Below, in pieces: positions 43,471-51,503 of a DNA stretch of 64,000 nucleotides. Numbering within the stretch: position 1 is the stretch's first letter; every line of letters begins with the position of its first letter. The notes under the pieces were generated by a model. It did not search any database. It worked only from the letters and a program-made list of their open reading frames with translations, and was not told the origin of the DNA. This stretch comes from Streptomyces spinoverrucosus (GTDB lineage Bacteria; Actinomycetota; Actinomycetes; Streptomycetales; Streptomycetaceae). Made by a program: the position numbers and the translations under genes. The DNA lies in the NCBI RefSeq assembly GCF_015712165.1, contig NZ_JADPZX010000001.1:5964001-6028000 (forward strand), given 5' to 3'.

Positions 43471-44088
43471 TCAGGCGCGGGCGGAGACGATCAGTGTGCC
43501 GATGTGGCCCGGCTTCGGCGCGTCAAGCCCCTCCGCCTTGGCGGTGGCGAAACCCGCTCGGGTCAGCAGCCGCTCCCAGACGGCAGGCCGGTAGCAGTAC
43601 CGGTAGGTGAACATGGCCTTGCCCGCGAAGCCGCCCTTGTACATGCCCTGCGGCCCGTAGGCGCCGGGGATGGCCGGCGGGTGCGAGAACACCAAGACGC
43701 CGCCGGGATTGAGCCGGGCGCGGACGAGGGGGAAGAGCCGGTTCGGGTCGGTGAACCAGGCTGCGCCGAAGATGGAGTACACCGCGTCGTAAGTGTCCTC
43801 GCAGGCCGTCAGCCATTCCAGGACTTCCCCGCACTCTAAGCCGGCGCCGGTGCCACCCCACTTCTCCGTGGTCTTCTTGACCATGACCGGAGACAGGTCC
43901 AGGCCGCGCGCGTTGACGCCCCGCTGGGCCAGGTAGGCGAGGGCACGGCCGGTGCCGCAGCCGATCTCCAGCACAGTGCGCGGGTCGCCCAGGAGTTCGG
44001 GGCCGGGGCCGTGTCCGGTGTACTGGGTTCAGCAGAACGACGGCTCCGCATCGCTCTTGAAGGCGGACTCGGCGTAGGTATCCCACAT
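43471..44088 (-). pseudogene. SAM-dependent methyltransferase interrupted by one in-frame stop
   Basis: From ATG 44088 the frame reads MWDTYAESAFKSDAEPSFC, meets TGA at 44029-44031 and continues in the same frame with TQYTGHGPGPELLGDP, then VLEIGCGTGRALAYLAQRG (SAM-binding motif I). The rest of a class I methyltransferase runs to 43471. The usual residue at the stop in such N-termini is Trp (SFC-W-TQY), so one TGG-to-TGA change explains it. An internal GTG (43974) could give a 167-residue fragment that still has motif I. It is therefore probably a fresh pseudogene; sequencing error or readthrough cannot be excluded. It is co-oriented with the amidase unit. Confidence 0.8.
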
Positions 44089-44111
44089 CCTCTGGTTGTA
44101 GGCACGAGGGA

Positions 44112-44145
44112 GCCCCTGCCCTCGGGGAGCTGTGAGGGCAGGGGC
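44112..44145 (-). terminator. Hairpin at the end of the amidase unit
   Basis: A perfect 12-bp inverted repeat (44112-44123 with 44134-44145) and a 10-nt loop lie between the amidase/remnant region and the methyltransferase pseudogene. It has no T-run. Confidence 0.65.
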
Positions 44146-44158
44146 GACTGTAGCGAGG

Positions 44159-44258
44159 TCAGTGGCTGTCGGGGACTTTGTTGTCGCACGGGGAGCAGTC
44201 CGCGCCGTCGATGGCCCACAGCTCCTCGTCGATCGCCCAGCCCGGGCTCTTGAGGAAG
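44159..44258 (-). other. Open-frame remnant between amidase and terminator
   Basis: Directly after the amidase stop, a different frame stays open to a TGA at 44161 and reads protein-like (FLKSPGWAIDEELWAIDG, then ADCSPCDNKVPDSH). It extends upstream into the amidase 3' end without any ATG, GTG or TTG start. It may be the 3' remnant of a lost gene. I recognise no family. Confidence 0.3.
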
Positions 44259-45671
44259 TCACCGCTGCGCAGGAAACGTTCTGACCTGTGGAAACGTCTC
44301 TTCTGGCAGCCTCGTGCTTTCGTAGGCCAGGCCGGCGCGCAGGAGGTCGGGTTCGGCGAGGTGGTCGGCGATCAGTTGCAGGGCGATGGGCAGGCCGTTG
44401 TCGTCGAAGCCGACGGGGATCGTCAGCGCAGGTAGTCCGGTGATGTTGGCCGGTGACGTGAGGCGGACGTAGGTCTCGGTGACGGTCTCCGTGGTGCCGT
44501 CCGGCCAGCGCACCTCGCACTGGCCGCGTTCGGCGGCGGTGCAGGCGACGGTCGGGGTGGCGATCACGTCGACCGTTTCGAAGAGCTCCCGCCAGGCCCG
44601 CCGGATGAGGGTGCGCGAGCGCTGTGCGCGCAGATGGTCGACGGCGGGGAGGAGACGCCCGGCTTCGAGCAGGGTTCGTACGTCGTCGCCGAAGAGGTCC
44701 GCGTGGTGCTGAAGGTGGGCCTCGTGGACGGACGCGGCTTCGGGTGCCATCAGGCCCCACAGGGTGGGGAGCAGGTAGGCGGTCAGGGGGATCTCCACGT
44801 CGAGGGTGGTCGCGCCGAGCCGGGCGAGGTGGTCGACGGCGGTGTGGACCCGGTCCGCGACTTCGGGGGTTACGTGATCGAAGAAATAGGAGCGCGGGAC
44901 GCCGACGCGCAGACCGCGCAGGTCCGTGGACGGCCCGCATCCGGCGTGCGGGTGGGGTGAGATCAGGCAGGCCGGATCCCGCGGGTCCGGACCGGTGAGG
45001 GCGGCCAGCACCAGGGCGGCGTCCTGGACGCTGCGGGTGAGCGGGCCGACATGGTCCAGGGACCAGGACAGCGGCGCCACGCCATGGCGGGATATGAGGC
45101 CGTAGGTGGGTTTGAGGCCCACGACGCCGTTGAGTGCCGAGGGGACTCTGACGGAGCCGGCGGTGTCGGTGCCGACGGAGAACGTGGCCGACCCGGCGGC
45201 TACGGCCACCGCCGAGCCGCCGCTGGAGCCGCCGGCGATGCGGTGGGGGTGCCAGGGGTTGGTGGTCTGGGGCGTGATGAGGCCGTAGGCGAACTCATGG
45301 GTGTGGGTCTTGCCGACGAGCACGGCGCCGGCCGCTTCCAGGCGGGCCGACACGGTGCTGTCGGCGTCGGGAACGCGATCGGCCCAGACGCGTGAGCCCG
45401 CCATGGTGGGGACACCGGCCGTGTCGATGATGTCCTTCAGCGCGAAGGGGATCCCGTGGAGGGGGCCGCGGTACCGGCCCGCCTGGATGTCCTGCTCGGC
45501 CTGCTTGGCCGCCGTCCTGGCCCGTTCGGCCACGACGGTCGCGAAGGCGTTGAGCTGCCCCTCGGTCTCCTCGGCCCGGCGCAGGGCCGACTCGGTGAGC
45601 TCGACCGGTGAGAGCTCCTTCGCCGCGACGGCATCGGCCGCGGCGGACAGGGTGAGCTCATGGGGTCGCAT
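44259..45671 (-). CDS. Amidase-signature family amidohydrolase (GatA/AtzE-like)
   Basis: A 470-residue Ser-cisSer-Lys amidase. The catalytic Lys lies in GIPFALKDIIDTAGVPTMAG, and the Gly/Ser-rich signature in AGGSSGGSAVAVAAG precedes SVGTDTAGSVRVPSALNGVV, which bears the nucleophilic Ser. It would hydrolyse or transfer an amide; GatA and the AtzE type both need a small GatC-like partner. Such a partner is encoded immediately upstream, overlapping by 14 nt (45658-45837). The substrate is unknown, and a role in trimming or activating an amide intermediate made by the nearby synthetase-like enzyme is only inferred. Confidence 0.9.
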   Translation of the reverse strand: MRPHELTLSAAADAVAAKELSPVELTESALRRAEETEGQLNAFATVVAERARTAAKQAEQDIQAGRYRGPLHGIPFALKDIIDTAGVPTMAGSRVWADRVPDADSTVSARLEAAGAVLVGKTHTHEFAYGLITPQTTNPWHPHRIAGGSSGGSAVAVAAGSATFSVGTDTAGSVRVPSALNGVVGLKPTYGLISRHGVAPLSWSLDHVGPLTRSVQDAALVLAALTGPDPRDPACLISPHPHAGCGPSTDLRGLRVGVPRSYFFDHVTPEVADRVHTAVDHLARLGATTLDVEIPLTAYLLPTLWGLMAPEAASVHEAHLQHHADLFGDDVRTLLEAGRLLPAVDHLRAQRSRTLIRRAWRELFETVDVIATPTVACTAAERGQCEVRWPDGTTETVTETYVRLTSPANITGLPALTIPVGFDDNGLPIALQLIADHLAEPDLLRAGLAYESTRLPEETFPQVRTFPAQR

Positions 45672-45837
45672 CGGCGGATCCCCGGGGTGCGGCCGCGACC
45701 GGGTCGGCGGCCCGGAAGACCGCCGCGGGCGCTATGCCGGTGAGGTCGAGTTCGCGCAGGGTGGCGATGGATTCCTGGATGTGGTCGGCCAGTTCGGCCG
45801 CCTGGCGGAGCCGGGGGTTCGTCGGCGGTTGGGACAC
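45658..45837 (-). CDS. Tiny GatC/AtzG-like partner of the amidase
   Basis: A 59-residue gene starting at GTG 45837, with AGGAG 7 nt upstream, and ending inside the first codons of the amidase gene (TGA at 45658-45660). The protein begins MSQPPTNPRLRQAAELADH and has an amphipathic helix with ATLRELDLTGIAPAAVFRAA. That matches the C-terminal signature of GatC and of AtzG/DUF4089 proteins (helix, then EPAPVFRP-type end), which wrap around amidases. The strong ribosome site, overlap and family context argue that it is real despite its size. Confidence 0.72.
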   Translation of the reverse strand: MSQPPTNPRLRQAAELADHIQESIATLRELDLTGIAPAAVFRAADPVAAAPRGSADATP

Positions 45838-45987
45838 GGGCCGTCTCCTCTTGGGGCCGGGCGTTCCGTGGGACCGGTGGGTGGGCGGCGGGGCGGCGGT
45901 GAGCCCGGCGACCCTGCTGACTCGGGGGATGTCGTCGCAAGGTCGCCGGGCGGTCTCAAGGGCGTGGTGCGCGTGTGTCTGTGCCGG

Positions 45988-47835
45988 TCAGAGGTCCAGG
46001 GTGACGTCGTAGGACTCGAGCCAGGCGTTCAGGGAGAGCGGGACCTCCAGGTCGATCCGGGTGATCTGCGTACTCTCCGCGCTGACGGGCCGGTTGAGGC
46101 GGTCCTGGACCGCCTCAAGGTCGAGCAGCGGCAGGATGGGGGCGTCGCCGGAGACGACCTCGGCGAGCCGGTCGCGCAGCTTCTTCTCGTATCCGGAGTC
46201 CTGGGTGCTCGGATACGGGGCCTTCACCCGCTCCACGATGGACTGCGGCAGGACGTCCCGCGTGGCGGCGCGCAGCAGACTCTTCTCGCGGCCGTCGAAC
46301 TTCTTCATGGACCACGGGGCGTTGAAGACGTACTCGACGAGCCGGTGGTCGCAGAAGGGCACCCGGACCTCCAGACCGACCGCCATGCTCATCCGGTCCT
46401 TGCGGTCCAGGAGCGTGTTGACGAAGCGCGTGAGGTTGAGATAGCTGAGCTCCCTCATCCGCTTCTCCAGACCGCTCTCCCCGGGCAGGACGGGCACCTC
46501 GGCGATCGCCTCGTGGTAGGCCTCGCGTCGGCGGCCGGGTATGTCGAGACGTCCGAGCAGCCCCTTGGCGAACAGGGGGGTGCCGTCGTAGAAGGGGCCC
46601 GGCGTGCTGGTGAGCCAGGGGAAGGTCTCGGCGGTGAGCACCTCGGGGTCGTGGAACCAGCTGTAGCCGCCGAAGAGTTCGTCCGCCGACTCCCCGGAGA
46701 GGGCGACCGTGGAGCGCTCACGTACGGCGCGGAACAGCAGGTAGAGAGAGGGCCACAGGTCGCCGTACCAGACCGGGGGGAGGTCGGTGGCGGCCAGGAC
46801 GGCGGCGCGTACCGCCGGGTCGCTCAGGTCGTCGCTGTCGAGGAGGATCTCCTTGTGGTCCGCCTGGACGAGTTCGGCGAGATCCCGTACGAAGGGTGCG
46901 TCAGGGGTGCTGCGCAGCGGGTCGGGAACGAAGTTCTCGGCGGCCCCGACGAAGTCGACGGAGAAGGAGCGTACGGGGCCCGCGCCCGCCTTCTTCAGGG
47001 CCCGGGCGGCGAGCGAGGTGACGGCCGAGGAGTCCAGCCCGCCGGACAGCAGGCTGCACAGCGGCACGTCGGAGATGAGCTGCCGGGAGACGATGTCCTC
47101 CAGGAGCTCGCGGACGGTGCCGATCGTCTGCTCCAGGGAGTCGGTGTGCTCCTCGGCCCGCAGCGCCCAGTACTGGTGCTTGCTCAGCCCCTGCCGGCCC
47201 ACCCGGACGAGATGGCCGGGGCGGATCTCGAACATGCCGGTGAAGATGGCGTGTTCGGGGGTCTTGACCATGTCGAGCAGCTCGCGAAGGCCGTCGGCGT
47301 TCACACGGCGCGGGATCTCCCTGTTGGCCAGGATCGCCTTGGGCTCCGAGCCGAACAGGACACCGTGCGGGGTGGGGTAATAGTAGAGGGGCTTGACGCC
47401 CATGCGGTCGCGGACCAGGACGAGTTCCTCGCGCAGGGCGTCCCAGATGCCGAACGCGAACATGCCGTTCAGCCGGTCGACCATGTCCGCGCCCCACTCC
47501 AGGTAGGCGCGCAGGACGACCTCGGTGTCGCTCTCGGTGCGGAAGCGGTGCCCGCGGGAGACGAGTTCGGAACGCAGCTCCCGGTAGTTGTAGATCTCGC
47601 CGCTGAAGGTCAGCACGGCCAGGGTGCGGCCGTCCTCCTCGGCGATCATCGGCTGGCGGCCGCCCTCCAGGTCGATGACGGAGAGCCTGCGATGGCCGAT
47701 GGCCGCGTGGCTGTCCAGCCAGACGCCCGCCGCGTCCGGGCCGCGGCAGGCCATCGTCCGGGTCATCGCCTCCAACGTGGGGCGCTCTTGTGTGAGATCG
47801 CGATCGAAATCCACCCAGCCGGCGATTCCGCACAT
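45988..47835 (-). CDS. asnB: Glutamine-dependent asparagine-synthetase-family amidotransferase
   Basis: A 615-residue two-domain enzyme. The N-terminal class II glutaminase has catalytic Cys2 (MCGIAGWVDF), ACRGPDAAG and FSGEIYNYRELR. The synthetase domain has the ATP-pyrophosphatase loop CSLLSGGLDSSAV and LSGESADELFGGYSWF, then MSMAVGLEVRVPFCDHRLVE. Start ATG 47835 has GGAGAGG. It adenylates a carboxylate and couples it to ammonia from glutamine. In a biosynthetic region such proteins often make an amide on a pathway intermediate rather than asparagine. It is co-oriented with the MFS gene upstream and the amidase unit downstream. Confidence 0.92.
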   Translation of the reverse strand: MCGIAGWVDFDRDLTQERPTLEAMTRTMACRGPDAAGVWLDSHAAIGHRRLSVIDLEGGRQPMIAEEDGRTLAVLTFSGEIYNYRELRSELVSRGHRFRTESDTEVVLRAYLEWGADMVDRLNGMFAFGIWDALREELVLVRDRMGVKPLYYYPTPHGVLFGSEPKAILANREIPRRVNADGLRELLDMVKTPEHAIFTGMFEIRPGHLVRVGRQGLSKHQYWALRAEEHTDSLEQTIGTVRELLEDIVSRQLISDVPLCSLLSGGLDSSAVTSLAARALKKAGAGPVRSFSVDFVGAAENFVPDPLRSTPDAPFVRDLAELVQADHKEILLDSDDLSDPAVRAAVLAATDLPPVWYGDLWPSLYLLFRAVRERSTVALSGESADELFGGYSWFHDPEVLTAETFPWLTSTPGPFYDGTPLFAKGLLGRLDIPGRRREAYHEAIAEVPVLPGESGLEKRMRELSYLNLTRFVNTLLDRKDRMSMAVGLEVRVPFCDHRLVEYVFNAPWSMKKFDGREKSLLRAATRDVLPQSIVERVKAPYPSTQDSGYEKKLRDRLAEVVSGDAPILPLLDLEAVQDRLNRPVSAESTQITRIDLEVPLSLNAWLESYDVTLDL

Positions 47836-47978
47836 GTGCGTTGTCCTCTCCTAGGGGGTGACGACTCGGAACCGGAAGGGCCGGCCGAGCAAGGGGCGCG
47901 CCGGGCTGTGCGCGCGGCGAGACCGCGCGGTCGTCCGGCGCAGGGGGGTGTCGACAGCAGGGGTCGGGGACGTGGTGG

Positions 47979-49208
47979 TCAGGCCGGGGTCTGGTCCGGC
48001 CAGGTGAGGCGCCGCGCGAAGTGGGCCCACGCGGCCAGGACCATCAGGGCGGCGGTGAGTCCGCCGAGCGTCATGACCATGGACGGGGAGGTGCGGTCCA
48101 CGATGAGCCCGCCGACCAGCGCGCCGAGCGAGATGGTCGCCTGGAAGGAGGCGGTGAACAGCACGGAGGCCGCCTCGGGGGCGTGCGGGGTCGCCTTGGT
48201 GAACCAGGTCTGGGACGAGACGGGGACGGCTCCGTAGGCGACGCCCCAGACGACCAGCAGGGCCACGGCGCCGATCTCCCAGCGGCCCAGTACCGGCAGC
48301 AGCAGCGTGGCCGCCGCGATCAGGCCCGCGGCGAGACCGAACGTGGCCCGGGGGTGACGGCCCACCACCGCGCCGCCCAGGAAGTTGCCGACGATGCCGG
48401 CGGCGCCGTAGACCAGCAGGAAGACGGTGACCATCGCCGAGCTCGCGTGGGTGACCTGCTCCAGGAAGGGGGTGACGTACGTGTAGGTCCCGAAGTGGGC
48501 CAGCACGATCAGGAAGGTCAGCAGCAACGCGAAACGGGTGTGCACGCTGCGGAACATGCCGCGCAGCACACTCATGCGCGTGGCCTGTACCGGCGGGAGC
48601 GGCGGTACGACCAGCATCAGCATGGCGAGCACCGCGACGGTCAGCGCCCCCATGACGACGAAGGCCATGCGCCAGCCCGCCACATCGCCGATGAAGGTGC
48701 CGGCCGGGACACCGAGCACGGAGCCCAGGGGGACGGCGGAGAAGATGACGGCGGTGGCCCGGCCGACCGATTCCGCCGGCACCAGGCGTTCGGCGAGTCC
48801 GGCGCCGATCGACCAGAAGCCGCCGATGGTGATGCCCACCATGACCCGCGAGATCAGCACGAGCCAGTAGTCGGGTGCCACGGCGGCCAGGAAGTTCGCC
48901 AGGGCCAGCAGGAGCATGAAGACGCACAGCATCAGACGTCGGTCGATGCGCGCGGTCGCGACGGTGACCAGTGGCGCGGAGACCGCCGCGAGGAAGCCGG
49001 GCATGGTCATCATCAGCCCCGCCATCCCGTCGGAGATGGTGAAACTGGATCCGATCGAGGTGAGCAGACCGATCGGCAGGATCTCGGTCGTGACGATCGA
49101 GAAGATTCCCAGCATCACCGAGATCACGGCCAGCCAACCGATGAGCGGTGATCGGGTCGGAGAGCCGGTTCCGCCGGGGTGCGTGGTGGCGGCAGTTGTC
49201 GAGGCCAT
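47979..49208 (-). CDS. MFS exporter (DHA1 / sugar-efflux-like)
   Basis: A 409-residue protein with 12 hydrophobic helices in two bundles. It begins GWLAVISVMLGIFSIVTTEILPIG and has the MFS motif A variant in the 2-3 loop (ARIDRRLMLCVF) and RVMVGITIGGFW in helix 4. The ending KATPHAPEAASVLFTASFQ is typical of the YdhP/AraJ drug and sugar efflux group. It is the first gene of the minus-strand asnB-amidase unit, so export of the pathway product is the natural inference. A long inverted repeat lies 66-120 bp upstream. Confidence 0.9.
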   Translation of the reverse strand: MASTTAATTHPGGTGSPTRSPLIGWLAVISVMLGIFSIVTTEILPIGLLTSIGSSFTISDGMAGLMMTMPGFLAAVSAPLVTVATARIDRRLMLCVFMLLLALANFLAAVAPDYWLVLISRVMVGITIGGFWSIGAGLAERLVPAESVGRATAVIFSAVPLGSVLGVPAGTFIGDVAGWRMAFVVMGALTVAVLAMLMLVVPPLPPVQATRMSVLRGMFRSVHTRFALLLTFLIVLAHFGTYTYVTPFLEQVTHASSAMVTVFLLVYGAAGIVGNFLGGAVVGRHPRATFGLAAGLIAAATLLLPVLGRWEIGAVALLVVWGVAYGAVPVSSQTWFTKATPHAPEAASVLFTASFQATISLGALVGGLIVDRTSPSMVMTLGGLTAALMVLAAWAHFARRLTWPDQTPA

Positions 49209-49273
49209 GAATTCCGTCCTGTGCAGGGCCTGTCGTTGTGCGATCAGTTCAACAGGCCACGCGGAGCGGAGGC

Positions 49274-49328
49274 TGGCAGTTCTGCGACATCACCCCTGCG
49301 AAACAAGGGTCATGTCGCAGAACTGCCA
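49274..49328. promoter_or_regulatory. 17-bp perfect inverted repeat in the MFS/GlxA-regulator intergenic region
   Basis: TGGCAGTTCTGCGACAT (49274-49290) is repeated in perfect inversion at 49312-49328 with a 21-bp spacer. The 310-bp gap 49209-49518 separates the divergent MFS and AraC/GlxA-type genes, so this is a likely regulator operator. The right half-site recurs with only transitions at 53751-53772 before the Ada gene. Confidence 0.75.
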
Positions 49329-49518
49329 ATTCCGTTTGTCGGGGGTCTGTGCTGGTCAGGCCGCAAGTATTGGCGTGCCATTTCGCTCCGGCGGATGGGT
49401 TGGTCTCATTCGCAATTTGGGCAAGTTCGGGGGCCTGGGCGATGCTGTGGGAGTAGTCGTCTGAGACTTCGGCAAGAGTCCGTTGACCGGCCGAGGCCGC
49501 GCGGTGACGGTATGGCTC

Positions 49519-50553
49519 ATGCCGATATCTGTGGCCATGGCTTTCACTTCAGTAATCCCAAGTCTTGACGTCTCGGCGGCACGTGAGATTTTCGGCGTCA
49601 ATCGGACCTATTTGGCCGACCCCTGGTACGACTTCATTGCCTGCGTCTCGGAGAACACGAGCAGTTGCGAGGCCTGCCGCATCGACCGGCTCTGCACCCT
49701 GGACCAGTTGACCGAGGCGCACACGGTCGTCGTGCCGGGCTGGCCGGACGTACGGCAGGCCCCGCCCGGTGAGCTGGTGAGCGCGATCCGCGATGCGCAC
49801 CAGGCGGGCGCCCGTATCGTCGCCGCGTACACGGGAGCGTTCGTGGTGGCGGCCGCCGGCCTGCTGGACGGGCGGCGCGCCACCACCCACTGGGCCCACG
49901 CCGCCGCGCTCGCCGCCCAGTTTCCCCAGGTGAAGGTCGACGTCGACGCCCTCTACGTCGACGAGGGGGACATCCTCACGTCCGCCGGCGGGGCGGCCAG
50001 TCTCGATCTGTTCCTCCACGTGGTGGAACTCGACCACGGCCCCGCCGTCGCCAAGGCCCTGGCACACCGCCTGGTCATGCCCTCCCACGGCGGGGGCGAG
50101 CCGGCCCACGCGCCCGCCCCGCAGGAGTCCGGCGGCGAGGACCGGGTGCTGGTCGAGCTGCTGTCCTGGGTCACCGAGCGGCTGGACAGCCAGGTGACCG
50201 TGGAGGACATGGCGCAGCAGGCCAACGTCAGCCGCCGCACCCTGACCCGGCACTTCCGCGCCAGTACCGGCATGGCACCGTTGCAATGGCTGCTGACCCA
50301 GCGCGTGCGGCTGGCCCAGCGCCTGCTGGAGACCACGCACCTCAGCGTCGAGCAGATCGCCGCCCAGACCGGCATGGGCACGGCGGCGACGCTGCGCCGG
50401 CACTTCGGCCGGACCGTGGGAGTGCCGCCGGACTCCTACCGGCGCTGGTATCGCGGGCGCAGCGAGGACGGCCGGGGCATCGGGCTCGTCGGCGCACCCG
50501 TCACGCCGGGACGCCGGCCCGCCGTCACGGGCGCGGACTCCGCGGCGTGCTGA
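49519..50553 (+). CDS. GlxA-family regulator (DJ-1/PfpI-like domain plus AraC-type DNA-binding domain)
   Basis: About 344 residues from ATG 49519; the frame is open to 49483 but no start has a clear ribosome site. The N-terminal glutamine-amidotransferase-like sensor has VVVPGWPDVRQ, ARIVAAYTGAFVVAAAGLLDG and TTHWAHAAALA, with Tyr-Thr-Gly where catalytic relatives carry a Cys nucleophile, so it is a sensor rather than an enzyme. The C-terminal AraC domain (residues about 220-310) has MAQQANVSRRTLTRHFR and IAAQTGMGTAATLRRHFGR. It is divergent from the MFS gene and probably binds the inverted repeat between them. Confidence 0.87.
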   Translation: MPISVAMAFTSVIPSLDVSAAREIFGVNRTYLADPWYDFIACVSENTSSCEACRIDRLCTLDQLTEAHTVVVPGWPDVRQAPPGELVSAIRDAHQAGARIVAAYTGAFVVAAAGLLDGRRATTHWAHAAALAAQFPQVKVDVDALYVDEGDILTSAGGAASLDLFLHVVELDHGPAVAKALAHRLVMPSHGGGEPAHAPAPQESGGEDRVLVELLSWVTERLDSQVTVEDMAQQANVSRRTLTRHFRASTGMAPLQWLLTQRVRLAQRLLETTHLSVEQIAAQTGMGTAATLRRHFGRTVGVPPDSYRRWYRGRSEDGRGIGLVGAPVTPGRRPAVTGADSAAC

Positions 50554-50565
50554 GGCTGGTCGACG

Positions 50566-50659
50566 CACGGTTGAGTGACGTACGACTGGGCGATGTGCGG
50601 CTCAGTCATGCGCGGCTGAGTGACGTACGACGTCCGGACCAGGACCAGGACCAGGACCA
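50566..50659 (+). repeat. 15-bp degenerate tandem repeat followed by (GGACCA)4
   Basis: Four 15-bp units run from 50566 to 50625 (for example CACGGTTGAGTGACG and CGCGGCTGAGTGACG), with GAGTGACGTACGAC present twice (50573 and 50618). Four perfect GGACCA hexamers follow at 50636-50659. The array fills the leader of the thioesterase gene. Confidence 0.85.
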
Positions 50660-50689
50660 GGAACCCCCTCCGAAGGGAGCACCACCCCT

Positions 50690-51484
50690 GTGAACGCCAC
50701 CTTGCCCGAAGCCTTCTACCGCGATCTGGGACAGGGCCGGTTCCAGAGCACCTCGGCCACGGCCGGCCCCTGGAGCCCCAAGTGGCAGCACGGCGGCCCG
50801 CCGTCCGCCCTGCTCGGCCGGGCCATGGAGCGGCACGAGCCGCGCGAGGGCTTCCACTTCGCCCGGGTGACGGTGGAACTGCCGCGCCCCGTGCCCGTCG
50901 CCGATCTGCAGGTCAGCGTACGGACCGTGCGGTCGAGCCGCCGGGTGGAACTGCTCGAAGGGGAGCTCGGCTCGGGCGGCGAGACCGTGCTGCTGGCGCG
51001 AGCCTGGCGGATGGCCGTCAGCCCGCCCGACACGCCCACCCTGCGCCCCGCACCGAAGGCGCCGCGACTGCCCGCCGCCCAGCCTCCCCACACCATGGCC
51101 GGGGCCCATCTGGACGGCCACATCGCGGCCATGGAGTGGCGCTTCGAACCCGGGGCGGGTTTCGACACGACGGGGCCCGGCACCGCGTGGGCCCGCCAGC
51201 GCATCCCGCTGGTCGCCGGGCAGGAGGACACGCCCCTGACCCGCGCGTTGACCGTGGCGGACAGCAACTGGGCCGTCGGCTTCGAACTGGACCACCACAG
51301 CCGGCTCGTCATCAACACCGACGTGACCCTCGCCCTGCACCGCCCACCCGTCGGCTCGTGGCTGTGCCTGCGTTCCGCGACGACGGCCAGCCCCGGCGGA
51401 TCGGGGCTGGCCGTGGGACAGTTGGACGACCTGTCCGGCGACTGCGGCCGTGTGGTGCAGTCGCTGCTGGTCAGTGAACGCTGA
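50690..51484 (+). CDS. Thioesterase-superfamily (double hot-dog, TesB-like) protein
   Basis: A 264-residue protein with two hot-dog halves. The first has GPWSPKWQHGGPPSALLGRAM, in which the HGG-PSALL pattern marks the acyl-CoA pocket, and ARVTVELPRPVP. The second has ALTVADSNWAVGFELDHHSR, VINTDVTLALHRPPVGSWLC and GLAVGQLDDLSGDCGRVVQS. Members hydrolyse acyl-CoA thioesters or have lost activity. The start is GTG 50690, preceded by AAGGGAG at about 11 nt and by a short tandem-repeat leader. It follows the GlxA-type regulator by 136 bp and may be under its control. Confidence 0.82.
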   Translation: MNATLPEAFYRDLGQGRFQSTSATAGPWSPKWQHGGPPSALLGRAMERHEPREGFHFARVTVELPRPVPVADLQVSVRTVRSSRRVELLEGELGSGGETVLLARAWRMAVSPPDTPTLRPAPKAPRLPAAQPPHTMAGAHLDGHIAAMEWRFEPGAGFDTTGPGTAWARQRIPLVAGQEDTPLTRALTVADSNWAVGFELDHHSRLVINTDVTLALHRPPVGSWLCLRSATTASPGGSGLAVGQLDDLSGDCGRVVQSLLVSER

Positions 51485-51503
51485 CCGGACGTTCCCGCCC
51501 GCG

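Noticed and set aside
44029..44031. TGA in the methyltransferase as selenocysteine or programmed readthrough
   Set aside because: There is no evident SECIS-like element, and the expected residue is Trp; a simple nonsense change is more likely.
45732..45959. A 75-residue minus-strand frame upstream of the amidase
   Set aside because: It is in a different frame from the GatC-like gene, is Pro/Arg-rich and has no ribosome site; the 59-residue frame is better supported.
45301..48237. A 978-residue plus-strand open frame
   Set aside because: It is antisense to the amidase, GatC-like and asnB genes, which show conserved catalytic motifs.
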